From Thermogemmatispora aurantia (lineage in GTDB: Bacteria; Chloroflexota; Ktedonobacteria; Ktedonobacterales; Ktedonobacteraceae), in assembly GCF_008974285.1 (NCBI RefSeq), contig NZ_BKZV01000002.1, positions 400,613 to 464,612 on the forward strand: a stretch of 64,000 nt of DNA, written 5' to 3'. The notes under the pieces are model-generated. The model saw only the letters and a list, made by a program, of their open reading frames with translations, was not told the origin of the DNA and made no database searches. Below are positions 6,784 to 14,726 of the stretch, in pieces (the stretch's first letter is position 1; each line of letters opens with the position of its first letter). The position numbers and the translations under genes were made by a program.

Positions 6784-9138
6784 TCACGCCTGCGGCTGGG
6801 CCTGTTGCTGCTGGATAATCCGCCAGATGCGCTCGGGCGTAAACGGGATATCGACATGCGGCAAACCGAGCGCATCGGCCACCGCTCCGGCCACCGCTGG
6901 CGTAGCGGCGATCGTCCCGGCCTCGCCCACGCCCTTGACCCCGAGCGGATTATACGGCGTTGGCGTCACCGTATGATCCAGCTCAAAAGGAGGCAGCTCC
7001 GAAGCCAGCGGCATCGCATAGTCCATAAACGTCGACGTCAGCAACTGGCCATTCTCATCGTAGACCACGCCCTCAAAGAGGGCCTGCCCGACCCCCTGGA
7101 CAATGCCACCGTGGATCTGGCCCGCCACCAGGAGCGGATTCAGCTGGCGCCCGCAATCATCGACGGCCACATAGCGTCTCAGATGCACCTCGCCCGTATC
7201 CTTATCGATCTCCACAACGCAGATATGCGTCCCGAACGGGAAGGTACAGGCTTCCGGCTCAAAGAAGACCGTCGTCTCCAGTCCCGGCTCAATCCCCGGC
7301 GGCAGCGTATTCGAGAAATTGGCCGCCGCCGCCACCTCGGCGAAGGTTACCGCCTTCTGCGGCGCCCCAGCCACCGAGAACTTGCCATCCTCCAGCGTCA
7401 CATCCGCCGGGCTGGCCTCCAGCATATGGGCGGCGATCTGCTTCATCTTCTCCTTCAGCTTCTGCACCGCATTATAGACCGCCGTCCCGCCCACCGCCGT
7501 CGTCCGGCTGCCGTAGGTGCCGCGTCCCTCGGGCGTCGAATCGGTATCGCCGTGGAGCACCAGCACGCGCTCGATCGGAATGCCGAACTCATCGGCGGCG
7601 ATCTGCGCAAAGGTCGTCTCCTCGCCCTGGCCATGCGGCGAAGCCCCCGTATAGATCAAGACATCGCCGCTCTGATCGACGCGCACCCGTGCGCTCTCAT
7701 ACAGACCAAAGGGGGTCAAGCCCTTGGGACCAATGCCGCAGATCTCCACATAGGAAGAGATGCCAATCCCCATCAGCTTCCCCTGGGCCCGCTTCTGAGC
7801 CTGCTCGGCGCGCAGCTGCTGATAGCCAATCAACTGCATGGCCTTCTCCAGGGCCAGCTGATAGTTGCCACTATCGTAGACCGTACCGGTGGCCATCTTA
7901 TGCGGGAACTGCTCCGGCTTCACAAAATTGATCATGCGCACCTCGGCAGGATCTTTGCCCAGGGCATGAGCCACCAGATCAACGGCCCGCTCCGCGATAT
8001 AAGCCGCCTCGGGCCGGCCCGCTCCGCGATAGGCATCGGTCGGCGCCTTATTGGTAAAGACAATATCGCAACTGCCATAGGCCACCGGGATATCGTAGCA
8101 GCCACAGATCATCGGCAGCGTGAAGGCAATCGCGATCACATCCGTAAAGAACTGCAGGTAGGCGCCCAGATCCGAAACCACATGGACCTTGAGGCCGGTG
8201 ATCTTCCCCTCGCGAGTCGCCGCCACCTCCACATAATTGATCTGATCGCGTCCGTGGATGGTCACCGCCAGGTTCTCGCTGCGGTCCTCGATCCACTTCA
8301 CCGGATGGCCCGTCTTCATGGCCGCAAAGGCCGCCAGGGCCTCCTCGGGGTAAATATTCAGCTTGCAGCCGAAGCCACCGCCGACCTCGGGCACGATCAC
8401 ACGCACCTGATGCTGTGGCAGACCGAGCTGCTCGGCCAGGTAGTTGCGCAACAGATGAGGAATCTGCGAAGAACTCCAGATGGTCAGCGTGCGGTCCGCC
8501 TTGCGGAACTCGGCCACCACGCCGCGCGTCTCCATCGGCGAAGGGGCCAGGCGCTGATTGACCATACGCTGCTTGACCACAATGCCCCCATTGGCCTGGG
8601 TCTCAGCAAAGACGCGGTCGATCTCATCAGTTGGAGGACGCACCGAAGCGGCCACGTTGGTGCCGAACTCCTCATAAAGCAAGGGCGCATCGGGCTGAGC
8701 GGCCTTCTCAGGATCAACCACCGCCGGCAGCGGCTCATAGTCGACCTCGATCAGATCGAGGGCATCGCGCGCCCCGTAGCGGCTCTCGGCGATCACCACC
8801 GCCACCGGGTCGCCATAGAAGCGGACCTTACCCTCGGCCAGCGGCCCGCGCCGGCCCATGCCATTCGTAATGTGTGGAGGCAACGGGGCCGCCACCGGGA
8901 TATTACCAACCACCCCTTTGAGGTCCTGAGCCGTGTAGACCGCCACCACGCCCGGCGCCTGTTTGGCCGCCTCCGTATTGATGCTGCGAATACGGGCATG
9001 GCCGTAGGGACTGCGCAAGACGGCCATATAGAGCATGCCGGGGAGCTTGATATCGTCGACGTAGGTCGCCTGACCAGTGATCAGACGGGGATCTTCGCGC
9101 CGCTTAATCGGCGTACCAACCAGTGCAGCGATACCCAT
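6784..9138 (-). CDS. coxL: Molybdenum hydroxylase large subunit, form II CoxL-type
   Basis: A 784-residue catalytic subunit that carries the Mo-cytosine dinucleotide cofactor. The N-terminus (GTPIKRREDPRLITGQATYV) and the EVGGGFGCKLNIYPEE motif are typical of the family. The active-site loop at residues 369-375 is AYRGAGR, the signature of form II enzymes. True form I CO dehydrogenases have AYxCSFR. The enzyme may therefore oxidise an aldehyde, purine or other substrate; CO activity cannot be assumed. I chose the start at MGIAALVG, with AAGGA upstream. The frame is open for 11 more codons, which I think are not translated. It follows coxS after a 346-bp spacer and precedes coxM. Confidence 0.9.
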   Translation of the reverse strand: MGIAALVGTPIKRREDPRLITGQATYVDDIKLPGMLYMAVLRSPYGHARIRSINTEAAKQAPGVVAVYTAQDLKGVVGNIPVAAPLPPHITNGMGRRGPLAEGKVRFYGDPVAVVIAESRYGARDALDLIEVDYEPLPAVVDPEKAAQPDAPLLYEEFGTNVAASVRPPTDEIDRVFAETQANGGIVVKQRMVNQRLAPSPMETRGVVAEFRKADRTLTIWSSSQIPHLLRNYLAEQLGLPQHQVRVIVPEVGGGFGCKLNIYPEEALAAFAAMKTGHPVKWIEDRSENLAVTIHGRDQINYVEVAATREGKITGLKVHVVSDLGAYLQFFTDVIAIAFTLPMICGCYDIPVAYGSCDIVFTNKAPTDAYRGAGRPEAAYIAERAVDLVAHALGKDPAEVRMINFVKPEQFPHKMATGTVYDSGNYQLALEKAMQLIGYQQLRAEQAQKRAQGKLMGIGISSYVEICGIGPKGLTPFGLYESARVRVDQSGDVLIYTGASPHGQGEETTFAQIAADEFGIPIERVLVLHGDTDSTPEGRGTYGSRTTAVGGTAVYNAVQKLKEKMKQIAAHMLEASPADVTLEDGKFSVAGAPQKAVTFAEVAAAANFSNTLPPGIEPGLETTVFFEPEACTFPFGTHICVVEIDKDTGEVHLRRYVAVDDCGRQLNPLLVAGQIHGGIVQGVGQALFEGVVYDENGQLLTSTFMDYAMPLASELPPFELDHTVTPTPYNPLGVKGVGEAGTIAATPAVAGAVADALGLPHVDIPFTPERIWRIIQQQQAQPQA

Positions 9139-9484
9139 AAGCAACCGTTCCTTTCTCCTCGTAACAGGCAACAGAGACGTCTAGAGGAGACCTGGCCAGT
9201 TCAAGCCAGCCAACACAGCCCGCCTCGCCTCGCCTCGCCCCGTCCGGCCCCGAACGGAACGGAACGGAACGGCAGGCGGCCTGCAGACAGCGCTGTCTGA
9301 ACCAGGTAAGCACTCTTCCTGCTGGATGACTATACGAACGCCAGTAACGACAGTTGGGCGCAGCCGGGCCTCGCCGGCGCAGACCGGCGCGGCTGGCATT
9401 GCCGGGTCAACGGGGTTGGAGGCCGGGCCGGCCAGATGCCGGCTCAGCGCAACAGGAGACAGGCCAGGGAGGGAGGGCCTGACG
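9139..9484. other. coxS-coxL spacer with pentanucleotide repeats
   Basis: A 346-bp gap, long for neighbouring operon genes. It holds two microsatellite-like runs: GCCTC-type units around 9221-9238 and GAACG-type units around 9252-9272. I see no gene or RNA in it. Confidence 0.5.
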
Positions 9485-9991
9485 CTACTCGCTGGCTCCC
9501 ACAGGTTGCGAGGCGCCCGCCTGTAGCTTTTCAGCCGCATACTGGACAGCCCGCACAATATTCTGGTAGCCTGTGCAGCGGCAAATATTGCCCTCCAGCC
9601 CTTTGCGGATCTCATCCTCGCTCGGGTTGGGGTTGGTCTTGAGCAACTGGTAGGCCGCCATGATCATACCTGGCGTACAAAAGCCACACTGCAGCCCATG
9701 CTTCTCCCAAAAGCCTTCCTGCAGCGGATGAAGCTGTCCCTCTGGAGCCAGGCCCTCGATGGTCGTCACCTCACAGCCATCCGCCTGCACGGCCAGCACG
9801 GTGCAGGACTTGACCGCCTCGCCATTGAGCAGCACGGTGCAGGCCCCACACTGCGAGGTGTCGCAGCCGATGTGCGTGCCTGTCAGATCCAGCACATCGC
9901 GTAAATAATGCACCAGCAACATGCGCGGTTCGACCTCTGAACGGTATTGCTGACCATTCACAGTCACCGTGATTTCGCGCTTCGTCGTCAT
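9485..9991 (-). CDS. coxS: Molybdenum hydroxylase [2Fe-2S] subunit (CoxS-type)
   Basis: A 168-residue small subunit with both expected iron-sulfur clusters. The N-terminal plant-ferredoxin-type cluster uses Cys43, 48, 51 and 63 (CDTSQCGAC, then KSC). The C-terminal helical cluster uses Cys102, 105, 137 and 139 ([16 protein letters not shown]). It carries electrons from the Mo site of CoxL to the FAD of CoxM. Length and motif spacing are normal for the family. It is the first gene of the operon, and GGAGGG sits about 8 bases before the ATG. A possible -10 TATACT lies on the minus strand at 10054-10059 without a convincing -35. Confidence 0.93.
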   Translation of the reverse strand: MTTKREITVTVNGQQYRSEVEPRMLLVHYLRDVLDLTGTHIGCDTSQCGACTVLLNGEAVKSCTVLAVQADGCEVTTIEGLAPEGQLHPLQEGFWEKHGLQCGFCTPGMIMAAYQLLKTNPNPSEDEIRKGLEGNICRCTGYQNIVRAVQYAAEKLQAGASQPVGASE

Positions 9992-10679
9992 TGGTGATAC
10001 CCTCCATGTGGTCGGTTTGATCAGGCCCGTGAGTGAATTTCTGCCCTCAGTTCAGTATACAGGGGCCTGGAACGAACAGCATAGGACCATAAGGGAACAG
10101 CTCTTATCCATTGGGCTGCAGCCGGGGGAGCGGATGGCCTGAGCGCGCTGGCCATCGGCCCAGGGCCGCAGGCGCTTAGATGCCCCTATTGGCAGACAAC
10201 TTGCTCTGGATGCTTCGTACACGGGGAAAGGATCAACAGGGCAGGCTCGCCAGATCGCTGCCTCCCTGCCTCTTCATAGCTGTGGCTTCTCCTTCCTTTC
10301 TCGCTCCATACACACGCCCAGAGAGAACGACCTTTTGAGCACCATGCGCGCCGGGTCACGCCGAGTCGCTCACCGGCCAGCCTCCTCCCCAGGCCACACC
10401 TGCGCCCGCTGAGGCTGGCACCGGGCCGCAGGCTGGTCACCGCAACAGCGTGAGAGAGTCGCGGCAGCTCTCTGCGAAGGCGGCACGCTTCAGGTAAGCG
10501 CGCCAGACCGGCAAGAACTCGCGTCAGCTAACAGATAGAGAGTAGCACACGAAAGGGCTGAGTGTCAATCGACACCAGGCCCGTAAAGCCGATTCCTTGC
10601 CCCTCCCCCGCTCGCTTGTGGTACAATATCCCTGATTTTTTAATAGGGTATAAAGTACACTAACTGAGGAGGGCTTCCG
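9992..10679. other. Divergent intergenic region, cox operon / pncB
   Basis: 688 bp without a gene. It contains a possible -10 for coxS (minus strand, TATACT at 10054-10059) and a promoter for the rightward gene near 10617-10645. The central part is GC-rich and nothing else is recognisable in it. Confidence 0.5.
10617..10645 (+). promoter_or_regulatory. Promoter of the nicotinate phosphoribosyltransferase gene
   Basis: TTGTGG (-35, 10617-10622) and TTTAAT (-10, 10640-10645) are separated by 17 bp. The leader would be about 28 nt and includes a strong GAGGAGGG ribosome-binding site. Confidence 0.45.
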
Positions 10680-12077
10680 ATGCATCGCCGCGCCCCCAGT
10701 GTGCACCCGGGATTAATGACCGACATGTACCATCCAGACGCAGCCTACGTGAGCTGGCGCACCGGTCGCAACGGCCTGGCCACCTTTGACCTTTACGCGC
10801 GCACCGCCCCCTTCGGCGGCGCTTACCTGCTCGTCGCCGGCCTGGAGGCCGCGCTCGAATTCGTGCAGTCGTTCCGCTATACCGAAGAAGAGCTGACCTT
10901 TCTGGCGCGCATCCGTGACTACGACGCCGCCTTTCTGGACGAACTGGCCAATCTGCGCTTCACTGGCGAGATCCTCGCTATGCCGGAAGGATCAATCGCC
11001 TTCCCCAACGAGCCGATTCTGCGTGTGACGGCGCCGTTCCGCGAGGCGCTCCTGCTAGAGGCCGGCATCTTGCAGGCCATTAACCTGGCGACGCTGATCG
11101 CCACCAAGGCCTCGCGTATTGTCTACGCCGCCCAGCAGGGCCAGTCGCGCCGCGTGGCCGAGTTCGCTTTCCGCCGCGCCCAGGAGCCGATGACGGTCGC
11201 CCGTGCGGCCTACATCGGCGGCTGCGCCAGCACCTCGCTGCTGAACGCCGCCTACGAGTTCCGTCTACCGGCGACCGGCACCGTTCCCCACGCCCTGATC
11301 GAGCTGTTCGACAGCGAGGAAGAGGCCTTCGAGGCCATCGCTCAGGCTTACAACCGCTATACGCTGCTGCTCGATACCTACGATCCGCGCCGCGCTATTC
11401 ACACGGCCATCGAGGTGGCGCTGCGCGCTCAGGAGACCCTGGGCCATACGCTGGCCGCTGTACGCATCGATAGCGGCAACCTGGTGGCCGATAGCCTCTA
11501 CATCCGCGAGCAGCTTGATAAGGCGGGTCTGCAACACGTACGCATCCTGGCCAGTGGCGACCTGGACGAGTGGAAGATTCTAGAGCTGCTGCAGGCCGGC
11601 GCAGCCATCGATGCCTTCGGCGTCGGCACCGCCCTGGGAAGCGGCGCCGGCTCGGTTGAGCGCGGAATCGCCGGTGGCTCGCTCGGAGCGGTCTACAAAG
11701 AGGTCTGGTACGTCGACGAGAACGGCACGGAGTATCCCAAAGTAAAGCTGGCCAGAGAGAAATCAACCTGGCCGGGCAAAAAAGAGATCTATCGCCATCC
11801 CCAGTGGGAGGAGGATGTGGTGCAACTGGCCCATGAACCAGCCCCAGCCGGCTACCACCGCCTGCTGAAGCCAGTGATGCGCAACGGCGAGATGGTGCCG
11901 GGCAGCCTGCCACCGCTCTCGGAGATCCGCGAGCTAGCCCAGCAAAATCTGGCCGCCCTGCCCGAGAAGTATCGGGCGCTGACCGTGCAGGAGCCATATC
12001 CCGTGCACTTCAGCGAAGGGCTGCAGGTGTTGCGTCGTCAGGCGGCGCGCATCGTTGGGGTGGAGCTTGCTGAGTAG
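10680..12077 (+). CDS. pncB: Nicotinate phosphoribosyltransferase
   Basis: A 465-residue enzyme that joins nicotinate and PRPP to make nicotinate mononucleotide in the NAD salvage pathway. Characteristic segments include the N-terminal LMTDMYHPDAAYVSWRTGR, the central VRIDSGNLV with the sugar-phosphate-binding aspartate, ILASGDLDEWKI, and AFGVGTALGSGAGSV, the glycine-rich phosphate loop. Then come GAVYKEV and KLAREKSTWPGKKEIYR, typical of the family. The length is normal. GAGGAGGG precedes the ATG. It stands alone between its own promoter and the promoter at 12.15 kb. Confidence 0.92.
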   Translation: MHRRAPSVHPGLMTDMYHPDAAYVSWRTGRNGLATFDLYARTAPFGGAYLLVAGLEAALEFVQSFRYTEEELTFLARIRDYDAAFLDELANLRFTGEILAMPEGSIAFPNEPILRVTAPFREALLLEAGILQAINLATLIATKASRIVYAAQQGQSRRVAEFAFRRAQEPMTVARAAYIGGCASTSLLNAAYEFRLPATGTVPHALIELFDSEEEAFEAIAQAYNRYTLLLDTYDPRRAIHTAIEVALRAQETLGHTLAAVRIDSGNLVADSLYIREQLDKAGLQHVRILASGDLDEWKILELLQAGAAIDAFGVGTALGSGAGSVERGIAGGSLGAVYKEVWYVDENGTEYPKVKLAREKSTWPGKKEIYRHPQWEEDVVQLAHEPAPAGYHRLLKPVMRNGEMVPGSLPPLSEIRELAQQNLAALPEKYRALTVQEPYPVHFSEGLQVLRRQAARIVGVELAE

Positions 12078-12140
12078 AACAGGCCGGCAAGCCGAGAGGC
12101 AGCCCGCCCCGCCTAGGACTTGGCGGCAAGCGCTACTGCT

Positions 12141-12163
12141 CTCCACCTCTGGTGGAGTATAAT
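12141..12163 (+). promoter_or_regulatory. -10 box abutting a perfect palindrome
   Basis: A consensus TATAAT (12158-12163) is directly preceded by CTCCACC-TCT-GGTGGAG (12141-12157), a perfect inverted repeat that fills the whole -10/-35 spacer. No good -35 is seen (ACTGCT). A dimeric activator of the kind that binds between the boxes, or a repressor, would fit. It also shows that the upstream in-frame codons of the next gene are not translated. Confidence 0.5.
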
Positions 12164-12241
12164 GCAGGGGAGTTGATCCGCGCGAGGAGGCTGAGGGGGA
12201 GAAGCATAAGGCTTATTCTGAGAAGAAAAGAGGGAGAGAGC

Positions 12242-13117
12242 ATGGCCGAGAGCGCCATCGAGCCGCCGGAGCGGGCCGCGGCTCAGCATGAGCGCCCCAC
12301 CCTGCCAGAGCAGGCAACCTGCCCAGAGACGGCCCCGGCCACCTCCAGCCTGACGCCGGCTGAGGGGCCAGCGACAGAAGAAAGAGACCGGAGGAGCGAG
12401 CCAGCTGAGACGGTACTATGGACGCCAGGCTTCATCGTGGCTTTTGCTCTGACCCTTGGTTTGGGCCTGAGCGCTGAATGTCTCCTGACCAACGGCTGGC
12501 TGGCCCACCTCTACGGCGGCAACTGGCCCCAGCTCGCCCATCTGGCGGCTTTACTGCTGCTCTGGCTCGGACTGCTGGTGCGTGGGCGCACAGCCTGGGT
12601 GAGACTGGGAGCTATCTTCGGCTGCCTGTGGGCCTGCTTTGTGGGCCTCAATCTGCTCCTCAATCTGCGCGCCAGCTCCCAGCCAGCGGTCGCCTATTTG
12701 AATGCCTCGGGGAACCTCTCCTTGCTGGGCATGTACCTCTGCTTCGCCACAGAGCGGGCGCGTGCCCCCCGCTGGGACACCTGGTTCTTTGCCCTGACTC
12801 TGCTGGGCGGGAGCGGCGCCGTCCTGGCCGACTATCTGCTGACCGCCCCCGATCAGCGCTCCTTGACGACGGTCGCCGATGCCATTGCGGCCCTGGCCCT
12901 CTGGCTGGCACTGCTGGTCTGGTGGCTGCGCCCTACCTGCTGGCGCCTCCATCCGGGGCCGACCTTTCTTTTCGGGCTGTTTCCCCTCATCATCCTTCTC
13001 CTCTCCATTCCCGGGATTACGAACAGCTTCAACAACCTGTTCTTCCTACAAGTAGCGGACCTCTGTCTGCTCCTCGGCGGCCTGCGGATTCTGCAGGCCC
13101 AGCGCGTTCTCTCCTGA
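12242..13117 (+). CDS. Polytopic membrane protein, unknown function
   Basis: A 291-residue protein I do not recognise. Residues 1-60 are Pro/Glu/Ala-rich and probably cytoplasmic. They are followed by seven or eight hydrophobic segments, among them PGFIVAFALTLGLGLSAECL, LAALLLLWLGLLVRG, FGCLWACFVGLNLLL and FLFGLFPLIILLLSIPGI. The start at MAES has GGGAGAG just upstream. The open frame begins 30 codons earlier, but that would place the start inside the promoter. Function unknown; a sensor or small-molecule channel role would be guesswork. Confidence 0.65.
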   Translation: MAESAIEPPERAAAQHERPTLPEQATCPETAPATSSLTPAEGPATEERDRRSEPAETVLWTPGFIVAFALTLGLGLSAECLLTNGWLAHLYGGNWPQLAHLAALLLLWLGLLVRGRTAWVRLGAIFGCLWACFVGLNLLLNLRASSQPAVAYLNASGNLSLLGMYLCFATERARAPRWDTWFFALTLLGGSGAVLADYLLTAPDQRSLTTVADAIAALALWLALLVWWLRPTCWRLHPGPTFLFGLFPLIILLLSIPGITNSFNNLFFLQVADLCLLLGGLRILQAQRVLS

Positions 13118-13280
13118 GAGGACCTGCAAGCCCGGGCGTCACTGGCGACCCGCTCAGCCGTTTTGGAAGAAGGAAGAGGGAACCGCACGCGGCCACAACA
13201 CAAGCCTATCACGTTTCTGACCACGCCTGCCCGGAGGTGTGTGTACGCAGCAGGAGGTAATCAGGAGGTCACAGCCAGCA

Positions 13281-14549
13281 ATGCCCTCACCGTCCGAACC
13301 ACAGCGCCGCGACGATCTCTACGCCACCCTGGCCATCAGCGCCGAGGAAGCCAGAATCGGCACCAGCCGCATCCTCACCCTGCCCGATGGGCGCCAGTTG
13401 CCGATTACGCTGCCGGCGGGTGTCCAATCGGGCCAGCAGCTGAGCTTCGCCGGCCAGGGGCGGCGCCGAGACGATGGCACCTATGGTTCGCTCCAGCTCA
13501 CCATCACCGTGCTGCCCGGACCACCCCCGGGGGGAGCGCCCGGCCTCCCTTCCGAGGAAGAAGCCCCTACGCTACTCAGCGGCGACCGGCTCCAGTTGGC
13601 GGTACCTACCGCCCTCGCCCCCTCTCTCCCAACGACAGGGCAGGCGGCGCTCCCATCTTCTCAAACACCGGGTCCACTGCCGCAGACCCGGTCCTCTCCG
13701 TCACCATCCTGGCCCCGGTCAGCACCGGCTCAGCAGAAGAGCGCCAGCTCAAGGCGCCCTCTCTGGCTGGTGGCGACCGCTGTGGTGCTTCTCGTGCTGA
13801 TCAGCAGCGCGGTTCTGCTGGGGCAGCATTGGCAGCAGGCCCAGGGGCAGGCCAGCGCTACCGCCACCAGCGCCGCCGCTACTGCCCTCGCAGCTACCAG
13901 GCAGGCAGACGCGCAGGCCAGCGTCGTGGCTCAGGCCACGGTTGCCGCCCAGGCAACCGCCTCGGTGATCGCCGCCAATCCCAATCCCTACCCAGCGGGC
14001 GGGGGCAAGCTGGTGCTCTACACCCCCCTGAGTGATGCGCAGAACAGCATCGGCTGGGAAACCAGCATTCATTGTACCTTCCACTCCGGTGCTTATCACG
14101 TCGTGAGCCAGGACCCACGCTACTTCGACCACTGCAGCAACGGCATCAGTTACAGCGACTTCACCCTCGAAGTCGAGATGACCATCGTAGCAGGGGATCA
14201 GGGGGGACTGCTCTTCCGTGGGGCGGATATCGGTAACAATAAATATTACCTCTTCCAGGTCAGCACGACTGGCATCTATACGCTGTTTGTCTACACCGGC
14301 GGCGACCAGACCGCGGAGCTGGCGCGGGGCGTCGCCCTAACCTACGAGCGCGGCCTCGGCCAGACCAATCTGCTGGCGCTCGTGGCCCGCGGCAACCACC
14401 TGACACTCTACCTCAATCACCAGCAGGTGGTGGCGGTCACCGATGGGCACTATCGAGCCGGACAGCTGGCCCTGCTGTCAGTGCCATTCGCCGATGGTGG
14501 GCAACTAACAGAGGTGGCCTATCGCAACCTCAAAGTCTGGACTTTCTAA
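13281..14549 (+). CDS. Membrane protein: DnaJ-C-like domain, TM helix, LamG/glucanase-like domain
   Basis: A 422-residue single-pass protein. Residues ~10-77 (LYATLAISAEEARIGTSRIL, then TLPAGVQSGQQLSFAGQG and GSLQLTITV) read like the client-binding beta domain of DnaJ C-termini without the J-domain. A Pro/Ser-rich linker leads to a membrane helix at 161-181 (LWLVATAVVLLVLISSAVLL), then an Ala/Thr/Gln-rich stalk. Residues ~240-422 form a beta-rich outer domain (FTLEVEMTIVAGDQGGLLFR, NNKYYLFQVSTTGIYTLFVY, LTLYLNHQQVVAV) like concanavalin/LamG folds. The start at MPSPSEP has CAGGAGG 12 bases upstream. The inner chaperone-like and outer sugar-binding-like halves suggest a surface sensor or anchor; this is inferred. 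Confidence 0.65.
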   Translation: MPSPSEPQRRDDLYATLAISAEEARIGTSRILTLPDGRQLPITLPAGVQSGQQLSFAGQGRRRDDGTYGSLQLTITVLPGPPPGGAPGLPSEEEAPTLLSGDRLQLAVPTALAPSLPTTGQAALPSSQTPGPLPQTRSSPSPSWPRSAPAQQKSASSRRPLWLVATAVVLLVLISSAVLLGQHWQQAQGQASATATSAAATALAATRQADAQASVVAQATVAAQATASVIAANPNPYPAGGGKLVLYTPLSDAQNSIGWETSIHCTFHSGAYHVVSQDPRYFDHCSNGISYSDFTLEVEMTIVAGDQGGLLFRGADIGNNKYYLFQVSTTGIYTLFVYTGGDQTAELARGVALTYERGLGQTNLLALVARGNHLTLYLNHQQVVAVTDGHYRAGQLALLSVPFADGGQLTEVAYRNLKVWTF

Positions 14550-14566
14550 ATCCCGAGTGGATGGTG

Positions 14567-14572
14567 TATAAT
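14567..14572 (+). promoter_or_regulatory. -10 box of miaB
   Basis: A consensus TATAAT lies 18 bp after the stop of the previous gene. The hexamer 17 bp upstream (TTCTAA) is a poor -35. The leader to the miaB start would be about 150 nt. Confidence 0.4.
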
Positions 14573-14726
14573 ACCCAGCCAGGAAAAGAGAGGATTCCAC
14601 GAAACAGGGCTATCTGCCAGCCAGCGCAGGGTCGGCAGATACAGGAGAGAGAAGCCGACAGAGTACGCGCAGAACAGAAGGAAGCATCCATGTAAAGCCT
14701 TGAGGCTCGGAGAGGGACGATCCATC

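Noticed and set aside
6784..9138. Calling the large subunit an aerobic CO dehydrogenase.
   Set aside because: The active-site loop is AYRGAGR rather than AYxCSFR, so only the enzyme family can be stated.
5830..9300. A 1156-codon open frame on the plus strand opposite coxM and coxL.
   Set aside because: It is the antisense shadow of two well-identified genes in GC-rich DNA. Its translation is Arg/His/Leu-rich and low in complexity, with no recognisable domain and no ribosome-binding site.
12152..12241. A longer N-terminus for the membrane protein at 12242.
   Set aside because: The upstream codons overlap the TATAAT box and would lie before or at the transcription start.
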